A DNA stretch of 64,000 nt from Tamarix chinensis (taxonomy: Eukaryota; Streptophyta; Magnoliopsida; Caryophyllales; Tamaricaceae). Of this stretch, positions 23,114 to 32,723 are shown piece after piece; within the stretch, counting starts at the first letter, position 1; the number at the start of each line of letters is the position of its first letter. The notes beneath the pieces are model-generated. The model worked only from the letters and a program-made list of their open reading frames with translations, was not told the DNA's origin and did no database searches. Location of the stretch: positions 31,723,262 through 31,787,261 of the forward strand of contig CM060175.1 of the NCBI GenBank assembly GCA_030549775.1, written 5' to 3'. Both the position numbers and the translations under genes were made by a program.

Positions 23114-23697
23114 CCGGTCCACCGGCAAATAATAGTGGCCAGGAGCCGGGGTGCCCTGGAGACCGGTCCACCGGCAAATAATAGTGGTCAGGAGCGTTCT
23201 GCCCTGAGTGTATACTTTCCGGTCCACCGGCTATAATAGTGGGGGATTTCGTGCTCGACAAACCGAAGTAAGTAAATTAAACCATGGGAAATACACTAAG
23301 CACTTACAGCGAAACATCATGTGATTCGGGGCCAGACCGGTCCACCGGCAAATAATAGTGGCCAGGAGCAATTTGCCCTGGAGACCGGTCCACCGGCAAA
23401 TAATAGTGGTCAGGAGCGTTCTGCCCTGAGTATATACCTTCCGGTCCACCGGCTATAATAGTGGGGTTCCCGCAATCATATGAACTATTAAAGAATGTGT
23501 GTGGATTGAACATGTTGTTAATGAAAATAAGGAAAATACACTAAGTACTTACAGTGAAACACCATGTGAGTCGGGGCCAGACCGGTCCACCGGCAAATAA
23601 TAGTGGGCAGGAGCGTTCTGCCCTGGAGACCGGTCCACCGGCAAATAATAGTGGTCAGGAGCGTTCTGCCCTGAGTGTATAATTTCCGGTCCACCGG
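23114..23697 (+). repeat. 3 x 3 array of the 12-bp dyad CCGGTCCACCGG (unit A)
   Basis: Nine perfect copies start at 23114, 23163, 23219; 23337, 23385, 23441; 23582, 23630 and 23686. Spacings are 49 and 56 within the first triplet, 48 and 56 in the second, 48 and 56 in the third. The gaps between triplets (118 and 141) carry a conserved spacer with 'aagcacttacagcgaaaca' or 'aagtacttacagtgaaaca'. The first two dyads of each triplet are followed by CAAATAATAGTGG and the third by CTATAATAGTGGG. Arms are CCGGT and ACCGG around a central CC. Confidence 0.95.
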
Positions 23698-23953
23698 CTA
23701 TAATAGTGGGGTTCTCGCACTCACATGGACTACTAAAGAATATGCGTGAAATGGACATATTATTAATGAGGATAAAGAATAAATCATCGGAACATACTCA
23801 GGCCTTATCTTGTGTGTTATCGCATGTTGCCTATGTGAATGTGCTATGAATGCTATGTGGTATGATTGTATGCTTGGCCTTAGCGCACCTGCGTCCTTAC
23901 TCAGTATTGGACCCGTACTGATACTACCTTGATTGACTGGGTCCTGTGATGAT

Positions 23954-23966
23954 CCACCAATGGTGG
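23954..23966. other. CCACCAATGGTGG dyad, unit A
   Basis: A 13-bp perfect inverted repeat lies inside the conserved stretch that follows the array ('actcagtattggacccgtac' region). Unit B has CCACCGATGGTGG near 46099 and unit D has the antisense CCACCATTGGTGG near 39523. Confidence 0.6.
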
Positions 23967-24246
23967 GGAGCAGACCTCCTATGCAGGTTTCATCGATTAC
24001 TAATTTGGGTGGAAGGCTTGACTTGAGTGAGTAGGTGATCCGGATACTAACCCTTTCTGGGAATTGCTTTGTTAGCTATATTTTGTATTACGTTTCATGT
24101 TTTAAAAGGAAAAAAAATATTATGGGGTTGTAATCCTAAAGCGTATTCAAACTTCTATTGGACTTAAATCTTATTAATGATTTATGATAATGTCGTTTTG
24201 CGTTTTATGATACTTTGTACTTATTGACGATCGGATTTAGCCTTAG

Positions 24247-24291
24247 CACTTAGTACCGGAACGGTAGAATGAACCGGTCTGGTACTAAGTG
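24247..24291 (+). other. Stem-loop near the 3' end of unit A
   Basis: CACTTAGTACC (24247-24257) and GGTACTAAGTG (24281-24291) pair perfectly over 11 bp with a 23-nt loop. The box GTGGCGGTAATACCCCC follows at once. This lies about 100 nt before the LTR end. It could be a 3'-end processing or dimerisation signal in RNA, or a DNA-level site. Confidence 0.65.
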
Positions 24292-24391
24292 TGGCGGTAA
24301 TACCCCCAAGTTTACAGTTTTAAATTCTTTCGCTTCCGCTAAACCTTTGATTTAAACGAAATTTTTCAGTAGTAAATTTGGGGGTGTTACA

Positions 24392-24515
24392 GTTACATGA
24401 ACATCAAATCCTCTCTTCCATTCTAATCTCCATTTCTATTTCTCTTTTGTTTGAGCTCTTCCCAAGTTCCATCATTAAATCTTAGCAAGACCCAATTTGA
24501 TTAGCAAATTATACA
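24392..24515 (+). mobile_element. 3' LTR of element G, right part
   Basis: It continues the LTR of G after unit A. The words 'tcttagcaagacccaattt' and 'atacatcagctttct' match, in reverse complement, the antisense copy near 50480-50420, where no unit A is present. The junction with the next element is near 24515. Confidence 0.6.
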
Positions 24516-24529
24516 TCAGCTTTCTCTAT

Positions 24530-25000
24530 GAGCACACCAAGCTTGGGTGATTCTGAAAGATTTTAAAGCCTACTCAAATATTCAATGGTAGAGTAGCTCT
24601 CACTAGTATTTATTGGTATCTAATTCTCAACCCAATCTTAAAATGGTGGACTAGCATCATCTCATTAGCTTCTACCTCTAGAGTAAACTGGACCACATCC
24701 ATGAATCTATTGTAGTACTCCTCTATTTTCACGCCTCTCTATAGAAGGTCCATGAACTCGTCGTACATTTTTCATACAGAGGTGAGTGGGTAGAAATGGA
24801 CACAAAGTGCCTCAAGGAAAGGTCCCCACCCTATAGGCTCTCCATCTCTAAATTGAACGCTCCTCCACCAAGTGTCTGCTCTTCCCTTCAACTAGTACAT
24901 TACCACATCAACCCTCTTATCTATAGGGAAACCACATATGGTGAACGCTTGCTCACACACATGTTGGTTTTGAAAAATATTTACTTTCAAATAAATACTT
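24530..25000 (-). pseudogene. Gypsy gag fragment of element H
   Basis: On the minus strand, about 24770-24610, one frame reads KMYDEFMDLL, then KIEEYYNRFMDVVQFTLEVE and LVHHFKIGLRIRYQ. This is the capsid-type retrotransposon gag domain (family pattern EFxxLxQGxMSVxEYxxxFxxL). One stop interrupts it. It lies on the internal side of the primer site of H, in the expected order and orientation. Confidence 0.75.
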
Positions 25001-25054
25001 GAAGGATTTGGGACATCATTTAAAAGCATTCAGAAATTTTCAACTAGAAACAAA

Positions 25055-25066
25055 GCTTTGATACCA
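25055..25066 (-). other. Primer-binding site of element H (tRNA-iMet type)
   Basis: The minus strand reads TGGTATCAAAGC, three bases inside the end of the LTR of H. It matches the common plant initiator-tRNA-Met primer site TGGTATCAGAGC with one change. This fixes the orientation of H and shows that 25070-27846 is its 5' LTR. Confidence 0.8.
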
Positions 25067-25069
25067 AGC

Positions 25070-27846
25070 TATAACACCCCTAGTTTTCACTACTGAAAAT
25101 TTTGTCTATGAAAACCTTGTAGAAGTAGAAAGTTAATAAATGCTAAGCAATAACAAGATGCTACTTCCATACTTAACATAGGATTAGTGTTAACAACCCA
25201 TCTTATGCTAGACGCAAGATTGAGAAACTAAAAACCAAACAAACCCATAGTAGAGTACACTAAAACTGGTTAGATATAATAAACATGAAATCTTCCAAGT
25301 ATAAGACCTTAGCAATTTGAAATATTCAAATATGTTAGGAAGAAAAATAAACTAGAGTACTAGGTTGAAATAAAAAAAAAAACAAAATAAATTGGAAACC
25401 TAAAATCTAGTCCATCAAGGAACTCTCAGAACCCATCCCCCATATGAGATTGGCCAACTACTGGCCCTCCTTAAAAACCTACACATGATCTTCTACTCTT
25501 AGGAATGAGTAAGTGACTTCGCAAAAAGGCACATTAGTACGCTTTATCAAACCTAGGATTCTATCAAATTAGATAAACTAATTTATTATTTATGGACCAG
25601 TCAATTGATTCTGTCAAACCAATCGATGGCTCTAAGCAAAGAATAAGACCAAGTATGACATAAACCTACTGGTTGATGGGTTAGGTTGGCTAATTAACTA
25701 TTATAAGGACCATTTGATTGATTAGAATTGACCAGTTGATTGATTTCCCTCAAATAGTATAAAATATGCATTTTCATGCATATCATACTTAAAAATCACT
25801 ACCATACCAAATTGAAACATGGGCTAACATCACTTTAACACATTATAGCTTGTAACAATTCATATTTCCCCAATTAATCATCACAACCTAGTTTTACACA
25901 AATATCATGCATTGATCTTGACTTTTGCAACTTATTCCTCCAGTACCAAATCTAAAAAACCAAATAATCATACCAATATATAAAATCAAAACTTTAAAGA
26001 TTTCTCAACGCACAATCTTAACTGTGTCATATATCAAAAGTAAGAATGACTGACTTAATGTAGGTAAAACTTTCTTTAACAAAATTCAACATGCAAATAT
26101 TCTCAACTCTCAAAACCTAAAAAAAGTTAATTTTTGTAAATCACAGATTAAATTAGAAGAAGAAAAATGATTTACCAAGCAAAGGGAAAACAAAGGGGAT
26201 TTCTACTGAAAAAGTGTGTCTCAACTTTCTCCTAAATCTAACCCTTCCTTTCTTAAATATAAACAAGAAGGAGTTAGAGAAAGAATTTGAAAAGTGGAAT
26301 ATAACCATTTTAAGCCTTAAATTTTTAGGGAAATGTCACATGGTTAAAGGGGATTGGACAATTTCAGTAGCTAATGAAACATGAATAGTAGGGGAGATTA
26401 GGGCTATTTATATCGAACAAATCGATATAATCATGAGTGTGGTCAAGTACAAATCATAAACCCTAAATCCTACCATTTGAATTTGAGTTGAACAGGCATA
26501 TTTCATCTAAGATAGGATCACCTCTCTTTTAGATTTATAATGGTGATTCTAGAGAGGTATAGGTTAATTTAGCCCAATAATACCAAAGACAAGAGGGGAA
26601 ATAAGAAATCAAAATGGGAGGAATGTCCCAACTAAGCATAATCAAGTTTTAAATCACGGAAAAGATTTAAGAATTATGCAGAGGAGAGAGGTGGAATAAA
26701 ATAATGTTGAGGTCACCTTCTCACTCAATTGTCCTAATAAAACTTCTCAGATATGTTTGAGGTGGAATTTTGGGTTAAATGCATCATAAGAAAGGCTAAG
26801 AATCTTTAAGAACAATTTAGAATGGCATTATAAAGGTTCTATTTTGGTATAAAGAATTTTCCAAAAGAACTTGAGTTTCAAAAATGTACTCAGCTCAACA
26901 ACTAGTTGATCATTTTAACCTACCAATTGGTTATTTTACAGACCAATTGATTGGTTTTGTCAAGCAAAACCATTTGAGTGGAATGGTGAGCCATTCAATT
27001 GGTTTATGGAACCAATCAATCGGTCCACCTAAAAATCAAGTTATAAAATTTCTATAGCTTATTTAAATTGAACTTTTCTCAAAACTCAATTATAGTTCCA
27101 AATCAAAATGAAAAATAAAAAGGGTGTAATTTCTCATTTAATAACTTCACAAAAAGATGGGGTATTACATTTGGTTGGTGTAAATGGGGAAGGACTGGTA
27201 AGGGTTATCAATGATTGTTTTGGTGATGTTTTTGGCGATGACGAGAAGGAGGAAGGAATGAAAAGAAGGATTCATTCAATGGTACTAATTTTGAAAGAGA
27301 ATAGAAGGATGAAGGAGGTTAGTTGAGGGCATTGAATGTTCTACACACACACACACACACAAACACGCATGTAAATAGGGAGACTAGAGTGAGGTACGAT
27401 TAAGTTGAAATGTCAAGGCAAACCTGTAAGCCTAGGAGGCGTAAGTTGATGGGGGTTATAACTTAGGTGATGGAAAGATGGAAGGGAAAAAAGCATGGTC
27501 ATAGTCGAGCTAAGTTCTTTAGAAGAGAATAGAGAGGCAAGAAAGGAAGAACGAAAAAGAAAGGTTGGTCGACTAGGGAAAGAAAAAAAAAAGAAAGAGA
27601 AAAGGGCTAGGAATAGCGAAAAAGGGAAAAGGAAGGTGGAAAATAAGTGTGGGTTTAGAGCTAGATTTCAGTTAGCATTTTAGGTTAATTTAGTTAACAA
27701 CTTTTCAGCATTAAGTTTAGGTTAGAGCATTAATAATGCATGATAGAGAATAGGGTTAGGTAAAAATATAAATTTTCTATGTATTAGAACTAGGTTATAC
27801 TATTAATTACTTGGGATTAGGTTTAGCTGAAATTTGTGGTATTATA
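25070..27846 (-). mobile_element. 5' LTR of antisense gypsy element H
   Basis: The ends are TATAACACCCC (25070) and GGTATTATA (27846). These are the family termini TGTAACACCCC and GGGTATTACA with the outer bases changed as by C-to-T transitions. The primer site and gag lie at lower coordinates. It contains scattered CAATTGATTGG-type words at 25560-25770 and 26890-27040, a weak stem (25174-25183 with 25201-25210) at the position of the stem-loops of A-E, and a (CA)n tract at 27342-27360. No matching 3' LTR is in the window. Confidence 0.7.
27342..27360. repeat. Short (CA)n tract
   Basis: A run of AC dinucleotides, about 19 bases, inside the LTR of H. Confidence 0.8.
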
Positions 27847-28700
27847 CCAATTAATAAGTAGCATGAACAAATTGACTTGTGTTACTAAACCATATCATTG
27901 TTCATATATGTTCATAGGACTATCTAGGCATTGCACATAACCGAACAACTATTTTTTAATAAATTGATTGGTTGGTACATGTAATAGTAACTTAATATTT
28001 TAGGTCTAACCATAATAAGTTGACTAGTTGGGACTACCGATTGACTGGTTGTACAACCAATTAACTGGCTCGGCCAGACCTATCAACTGATGAGTATTTA
28101 ATACTAATTTTCTTCCCATTAAGCTACATAACCTTTTAAGGATTTTGTACCTAATTACTATATGATGAGGGATAGCCTCATAAATAAGGTCCTTCTATAG
28201 TTATTATAAAAACTTTTTCAACTACATTTATTATGTAATAAATCTTGTACTCGTAAATCATTCAATTGCTCATTCAAACTCTCTTAATATTCAAATTCCG
28301 ATTTTTGTTAAAAAGCGTTCATTGCACACTTCTCTTAGCTAGAATTGATCTTCAAATTTAATATCTTTTATTATATCTAGTTAGATTATATATCATCTAA
28401 AGTTTTATACTTTTATATCTAATATTCTTGGTGAGAATCAATTATAATAACAATTGCCTCAAAAAATTCATTTCAAAGGAGTTTATATAAGAGTTTATAG
28501 AAGATAAATAGGTTAAGATATAAATTGTCTATTAAAAGGGTTATTGATATTGTAAGGCTCATAAGGTGGGACACAACTGGTCATTAAGAAAAACAGGTCA
28601 CTATTTTAAAATCCAAAAGAAAGAAACTTATGGTAGTGAATATAGAGAGTAATTAGTTATTGAACTAATCTATATTGTGTATCATTTTTTTCTTTTCATC
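27847..28700 (+). mobile_element. LTR fragment with GATTGGTTGG-type words
   Basis: The stretch 27960-28100 holds several imperfect palindromic words (GATTGACTGG, CAATTAACTGG, GTTGACTAGTTGG). Text at 28550-28620 ('aaggctcataaggtgggac') resembles the R-U5 side of Sirevirus LTRs. No ends were resolved. I place it with the copia-type LTR at 867-2276, at low confidence. Confidence 0.35.
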
Positions 28701-30135
28701 TTCATTCCATTAAATCCTATTCATCCCCTCTAGGGTTATTTTATGTATCCTTTATTAAAAAAATAATAATAAAGCATTTGATACATAAATAAATAAAAGA
28801 GTTAAAGCTATATATTATATTTTAACTTTTCTAAAATAAATTTATTTTTGAACAAGGATTTAGCTCTAAAGTAACTTTTTTTAATGGATGAATTATGATT
28901 ATGATGATTATTATTATTCCATTATGCTTGCTAGTCACTTTGGGATGCATAGGTTGCCTATTCCATCTCATCGTATTTTAGGTTGCCTATCTAATGAATT
29001 GAAACAAAGTAAAAATGCTTAACAATGTAGGATGTCGCTTGTCATATTATAAATTAATTTGAGTGAGGAGTTTGAGAAGAGCTTGTTGAATAATATATAT
29101 ATATGAAATTAAAACACGGAAGGCAGCATCAAAGTAACAAAGCAGCTGATTTTAGTATTTTTATAATTTTACGAAACTCCACCATAAACAATATAAAACA
29201 CCTGTTCAGTTTATTTAATATAAACTGCTTTATATTATTTTAAGAAATGTTGTCCGATCAGCTGTTATATAGATATTTGTTCGGTTGTTTATTTTTAGAG
29301 AAATATCATATAGCTCATCTAATGTTATATTGATTGATTCAAAGGATTTCAAAAATCATCATCATCATCTTCCTGTTTCCATCATTCCATGGCCCTCTAA
29401 TCATATAATTCGTATATTTTATACAGTGGAGGCAAGGTTGTGCATCAAGATCAGGACGACAGACCATCATCACACTGAGATCCACCACTGCTTGATCCCG
29501 CCATCTCTTCTCTATCATTCTCCACCTGCAACTAGGGTCTCTCTTTTAGTCAAAAGCATCTTTAATCATCCCATCCCATCTCTCTTCTTCCCCTCTCCCC
29601 CTTTTTTTCCTCTCGCAAGTATCTGTGTCCTATTAAAAAAATTTGATTGAAATTTGAAGGTCTCAGTCTTATAATTTCTCAATAAAATCATTGAAATATT
29701 TTGGAAGAGGCGCAAGTAATTGATATCCAACTGTAAAGCAGAGCAAAAATTACCTTGGATACTGAAATATGAATATCCACGAATTTCTTCTCTTCCTCCT
29801 TCCCCACCCATTCCCCCGAAACAAAGGTCTCTAATTCCTCTCTCTCTCTCCTCATGCGTGCCAATCTCGCCATGAATGTGACTTCGCATCGTATTCTATT
29901 ATTCCATACTCCAGCTCTTCTGTCTTTTCTTAATAATTCTGACTCCTCCTCAGTTGTCACTCTTCCATTTGTCTATCTGTCCTTTGAGCATAATTTATTC
30001 CCTTGAAGTTGAAACCCATAGCCAGGCCTTCTATCCCCGGCCAAAAGAATCAGAATAAACCCAGAAACTAAAAAGGAAAAATAACGAAAAAATTCACATA
30101 TTGAGGTCAAAGTCATTCGATCAAGAAAAAGAAAA
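28700..30135 (+). promoter_or_regulatory. Upstream region of the kinase gene
   Basis: I recognise no transposon text here. The last 700 bases become pyrimidine-rich, with CT runs at 29565-29615 and 29795-29855 ending in a (TC)n tract. Such tracts are common near plant transcription starts. No TATA box stands out at a convincing distance. Small open frames in both directions have no domain. Confidence 0.4.
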
Positions 30136-32352
30136 ATGCCTTCCAGACCCCTATCTTCGGACCCAAAACACATACCAATCTTAAGATCTCACGTTGCCTT
30201 GTTTGCCATTACAATCTCTGTCACACTAATAATCCTCTTTACGATCGTCTACATCCTCTATCGTTCCTGGTACACCCTCTTCCATCGTTCTAGAACAAAT
30301 CCGTTTGACTCTACTCTAACTCTAACCGCCCCTTTAAAGCTTCATAGATTCAGCTACAAAGAGCTGAAATCAGCCACTAGTCAATTCAACCCGGATAATG
30401 CCATTGGAAAAGGCGGCTCCGGCACTGTATTCCGAGGAATCTTAAAGGATGGTAAGTCGGTTGCCGTTAAGAAACTTGATATATCTTCTTCTTCATGCCT
30501 ACAGGCTGAGAGGGAGTTCCAGAATGAACTCACTATCTTGGGTGGTATTAGATCCCCTCTTATTGTCTCTCTCTTAGGCTATTGTATCGAGAAGAAGAAA
30601 AGACTATTAGTTTATGAATATATGCCTAATCGTAGTTTGCAGGAACTCTTGTTCTCTGTTGTTAGTGATAGCGGTAGCAGCAGTTGTAATTTCTGCTTGA
30701 GTTGGGATTTAAGGTTTCAGGTTATTAACGATGTTGCTCGTGCACTTGAATTCTTGCATAATGAGTGCCATCCGCCTGTCATCCATGGGGATGTGAAGCC
30801 TAGTAATGTTCTTCTTGATTGGGAATTCAGGGCTAAGATTTCGGATTTCGGATTATCGCGTGTTAAAGTTGACGAGGAAGCTGAATTCGGGGCTGAGATG
30901 TTCAGTCAGGATCTGTGGAAAAGCCAGGATCTCTCTGGGAATCTGAATGCTGATACCCCTCCTACTATGGGTACTCCTCCATTTGATGGCCCCGGTGGCG
31001 GCGGCATTCATTATAATAACAATGATGTTGATTTTGCTCTTGCTTTGCAAGCTTCTACCTCTTCCAGAAAGTGTAGATGGAGCCAGAATATCAATTTGAG
31101 TCCTACTTCGTGTAGTTATAGCAATGGTGGTGGGAGCGTTAATAATAACAGCCCCAAAGGGAAAGAGGTGATGAGAGTAGATGAGGATGAGCTGTGTACT
31201 TGTACTGTCGAGCATAGTAAAGAGTTGGATTTAAATCCTTCCCTCGACCATGATGAGACAGACAATGCCAAGAAGCAGCAGCAGTGGGGAAAAGACTGGT
31301 GGTGGAAGCAGGACGGCAGTGGTGAATTATGTAGCAAAGATTATGTAACAGAGTGGATTGGGAGCCAAATTCATGCATCAACGAATCCTGATTGGGGTGA
31401 AGCGAAGTTAACCTCTCTTGTGGAAGAGGAGAATAGTAATACCTTGGATCAGCTTGATAATTTGGCAAAAGACGGTAGTAATCATCAGTTCCAGATGCAG
31501 CGGTTTGAATCAGCGGACAAGAGATCCGTTGAGATTCAGGAAGAAAAGTTGAGAGGCAAGAAAATGTGTAACAAAAGGAAACCGAGGAAAATGCATGAAT
31601 GGTGGAAAGAAGAAAATCTTGAAGTTGAAATGAGTAAGAAAGGAAGCAAGCGAGCAACACTCGAGAGAAAGATGAAGAAGAGCATCTTCAGATGGCCACG
31701 ATGCTTTAAGTTGCATAAACAACAGCGATGCCTTATCATCCAAAGGATCAAGTTTATGAATCCAAAGAGAAGAGTCAACGGATGTGACACAAGTGGAGAG
31801 TTCAGTTTTAGAAAAGGGTCGAAGAATAAAAAGAGAAGTCAGTCGATGGGCAGTGAGATGTGGAGTGGAGATCTATTTAGCAGGGAACTGAGCAGCACTA
31901 CAAGCATGAGAGGAACGTTGTGTTATGTTGCCCCCGAGTATGGAGGGTGTGGATACTTGATGGAGAAGGCAGATATATACAGTCTAGGGGTGTTGATTCT
32001 CGTCATAGTCTCAGGACGAAGGCCTTTGCACGTATTAAATTCACCAATGAAGCTTGAGAAAGCAAATTTGATAAGCTGGTGCAGACAACTAGCTCAAGCT
32101 GGGAATGTTTTGGAGCTAATAGATGAAAAATTGAAAGATTCATACAATAAAGAACAAGCTAGTTTGTGTATCAATTTGGGACTGGCATGCTTGCAGAGGA
32201 TGCCGGAATTAAGGCCGGATATTGGAGATATTGTTAGAATCTTAAGAAGGGAAATGGAGCTTCCACCGCTTCCATTCGAGTTCTCACCTTCTCCACCCAG
32301 TAAACTCTTTAGCAGCAGGTCTAAGAAAAAACACAAGGTTGCTGCAGAGTAG
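30136..32352 (+). CDS. Receptor-like Ser/Thr kinase with a very long activation-loop insertion (At2g45590/At4g25390-like)
   Basis: A single uninterrupted frame of 738 residues. The N-terminus is short and has no extracellular domain; residues 20-43 form one membrane span, and a basic stretch follows. The kinase starts near 72 (FSYKELKSAT). Key sites are the Gly loop GKGGSGTVF (91-99), VAVKK with the ATP-binding Lys 112, the catalytic loop HGDVKPSN (217-224; Asp 219, Lys 221, Asn 224), DFG (237-239), APE (599-601) and Asp 613 in KADIYSLGV. HGD replaces HRD, so this is a non-RD kinase. DFG and APE are 360 residues apart instead of about 20-30. The insertion (about 243-592) is hydrophilic, first acidic, then with KDYVTEWIGSQIH (401-413) and a Lys/Arg-rich part. 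It should act at the plasma membrane, facing the cytosol. The start ATG has A at -3. From memory, Arabidopsis At2g45590 and At4g25390 share this build; the ligand and substrate are unknown. Confidence 0.93.
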   Translation: MPSRPLSSDPKHIPILRSHVALFAITISVTLIILFTIVYILYRSWYTLFHRSRTNPFDSTLTLTAPLKLHRFSYKELKSATSQFNPDNAIGKGGSGTVFRGILKDGKSVAVKKLDISSSSCLQAEREFQNELTILGGIRSPLIVSLLGYCIEKKKRLLVYEYMPNRSLQELLFSVVSDSGSSSCNFCLSWDLRFQVINDVARALEFLHNECHPPVIHGDVKPSNVLLDWEFRAKISDFGLSRVKVDEEAEFGAEMFSQDLWKSQDLSGNLNADTPPTMGTPPFDGPGGGGIHYNNNDVDFALALQASTSSRKCRWSQNINLSPTSCSYSNGGGSVNNNSPKGKEVMRVDEDELCTCTVEHSKELDLNPSLDHDETDNAKKQQQWGKDWWWKQDGSGELCSKDYVTEWIGSQIHASTNPDWGEAKLTSLVEEENSNTLDQLDNLAKDGSNHQFQMQRFESADKRSVEIQEEKLRGKKMCNKRKPRKMHEWWKEENLEVEMSKKGSKRATLERKMKKSIFRWPRCFKLHKQQRCLIIQRIKFMNPKRRVNGCDTSGEFSFRKGSKNKKRSQSMGSEMWSGDLFSRELSSTTSMRGTLCYVAPEYGGCGYLMEKADIYSLGVLILVIVSGRRPLHVLNSPMKLEKANLISWCRQLAQAGNVLELIDEKLKDSYNKEQASLCINLGLACLQRMPELRPDIGDIVRILRREMELPPLPFEFSPSPPSKLFSSRSKKKHKVAAE

Positions 32353-32723
32353 GCTCTTTCATTCCCAGCACCTATTGAGGTGCGAAGAGCAATTGTACCT
32401 AGTTCAAGGGTGTACAATGAAAATGGAATAATTGGCTAGATTAATGGAAGTTTTCTCATGGTATACAACTTGTTGAGCACTGTCACACAATGTTTTGTTG
32501 CCTATTATTAAAAAGGAAAAAAATAAAGAAAAAAGAAGATGAAGAAGAAGTAGGGCGCGTATTCAATGATTCATTCTCAAGTTTGTTAGCTGAATGCGGG
32601 CAGGGCAGAATACAACTATAAACTCGAAGATGTTGGGGATTCCTATAATGTATGACAGTGGAGTTTCAGTTTCGGACCTACCCTGGTAGAACATTTATTT
32701 TTTATTATCCAAAAAAAAAAATT
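32353..32723 (+). other. 3' flank of the kinase gene
   Basis: An AT-rich, unique-looking stretch with AATAAA at 32522-32527, about 170 bases after the stop codon, which is a plausible poly(A) signal. It ends in an A-run where the antisense LTR K begins, so transposon sequence starts about 370 bp behind the gene. Confidence 0.5.

Larger units (their letters stand above)
18762..24391 (+). mobile_element. Long-LTR unit A, probable solo LTR, sense
   Basis: The unit starts TGTAATATCCC and ends GGGGGTGTTACA, with a perfect 5-bp duplication GTTAC on both sides (18757-18761 and 24392-24396). Length is 5630 bp. It has no primer site, polypurine tract or gag-pol text, so a solo LTR left by recombination between two LTRs is the simplest reading. 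In order it holds a G+C-rich segment with palindromes (19080-19780), a TATAAATA box, a C-rich leader, TTA/TAC microsatellites (20440-21300), the 62-nt and 18-nt framed blocks, TGGTATTAGGG minisatellites, the 3 x 3 CCGGTCCACCGG array, a CCACCAATGGTGG dyad, and a stem-loop. This is the best-preserved copy. Confidence 0.85.

Noticed and set aside
23114..23697. CRISPR-like array of short repeats with regular spacers
   Set aside because: The spacers are themselves repeated, the repeat is a 12-bp dyad, and the sequence lies in a plant LTR.
29285..29650. 121-residue frame upstream of the kinase
   Set aside because: It lies in the pyrimidine-rich promoter zone and has no domain, and its His/Pro runs come from CAT and CCT repeats.
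30853..31790. Open frames up to 173 residues antisense to the kinase
   Set aside because: They are shadows of the long coding frame; no domain or separate signal.
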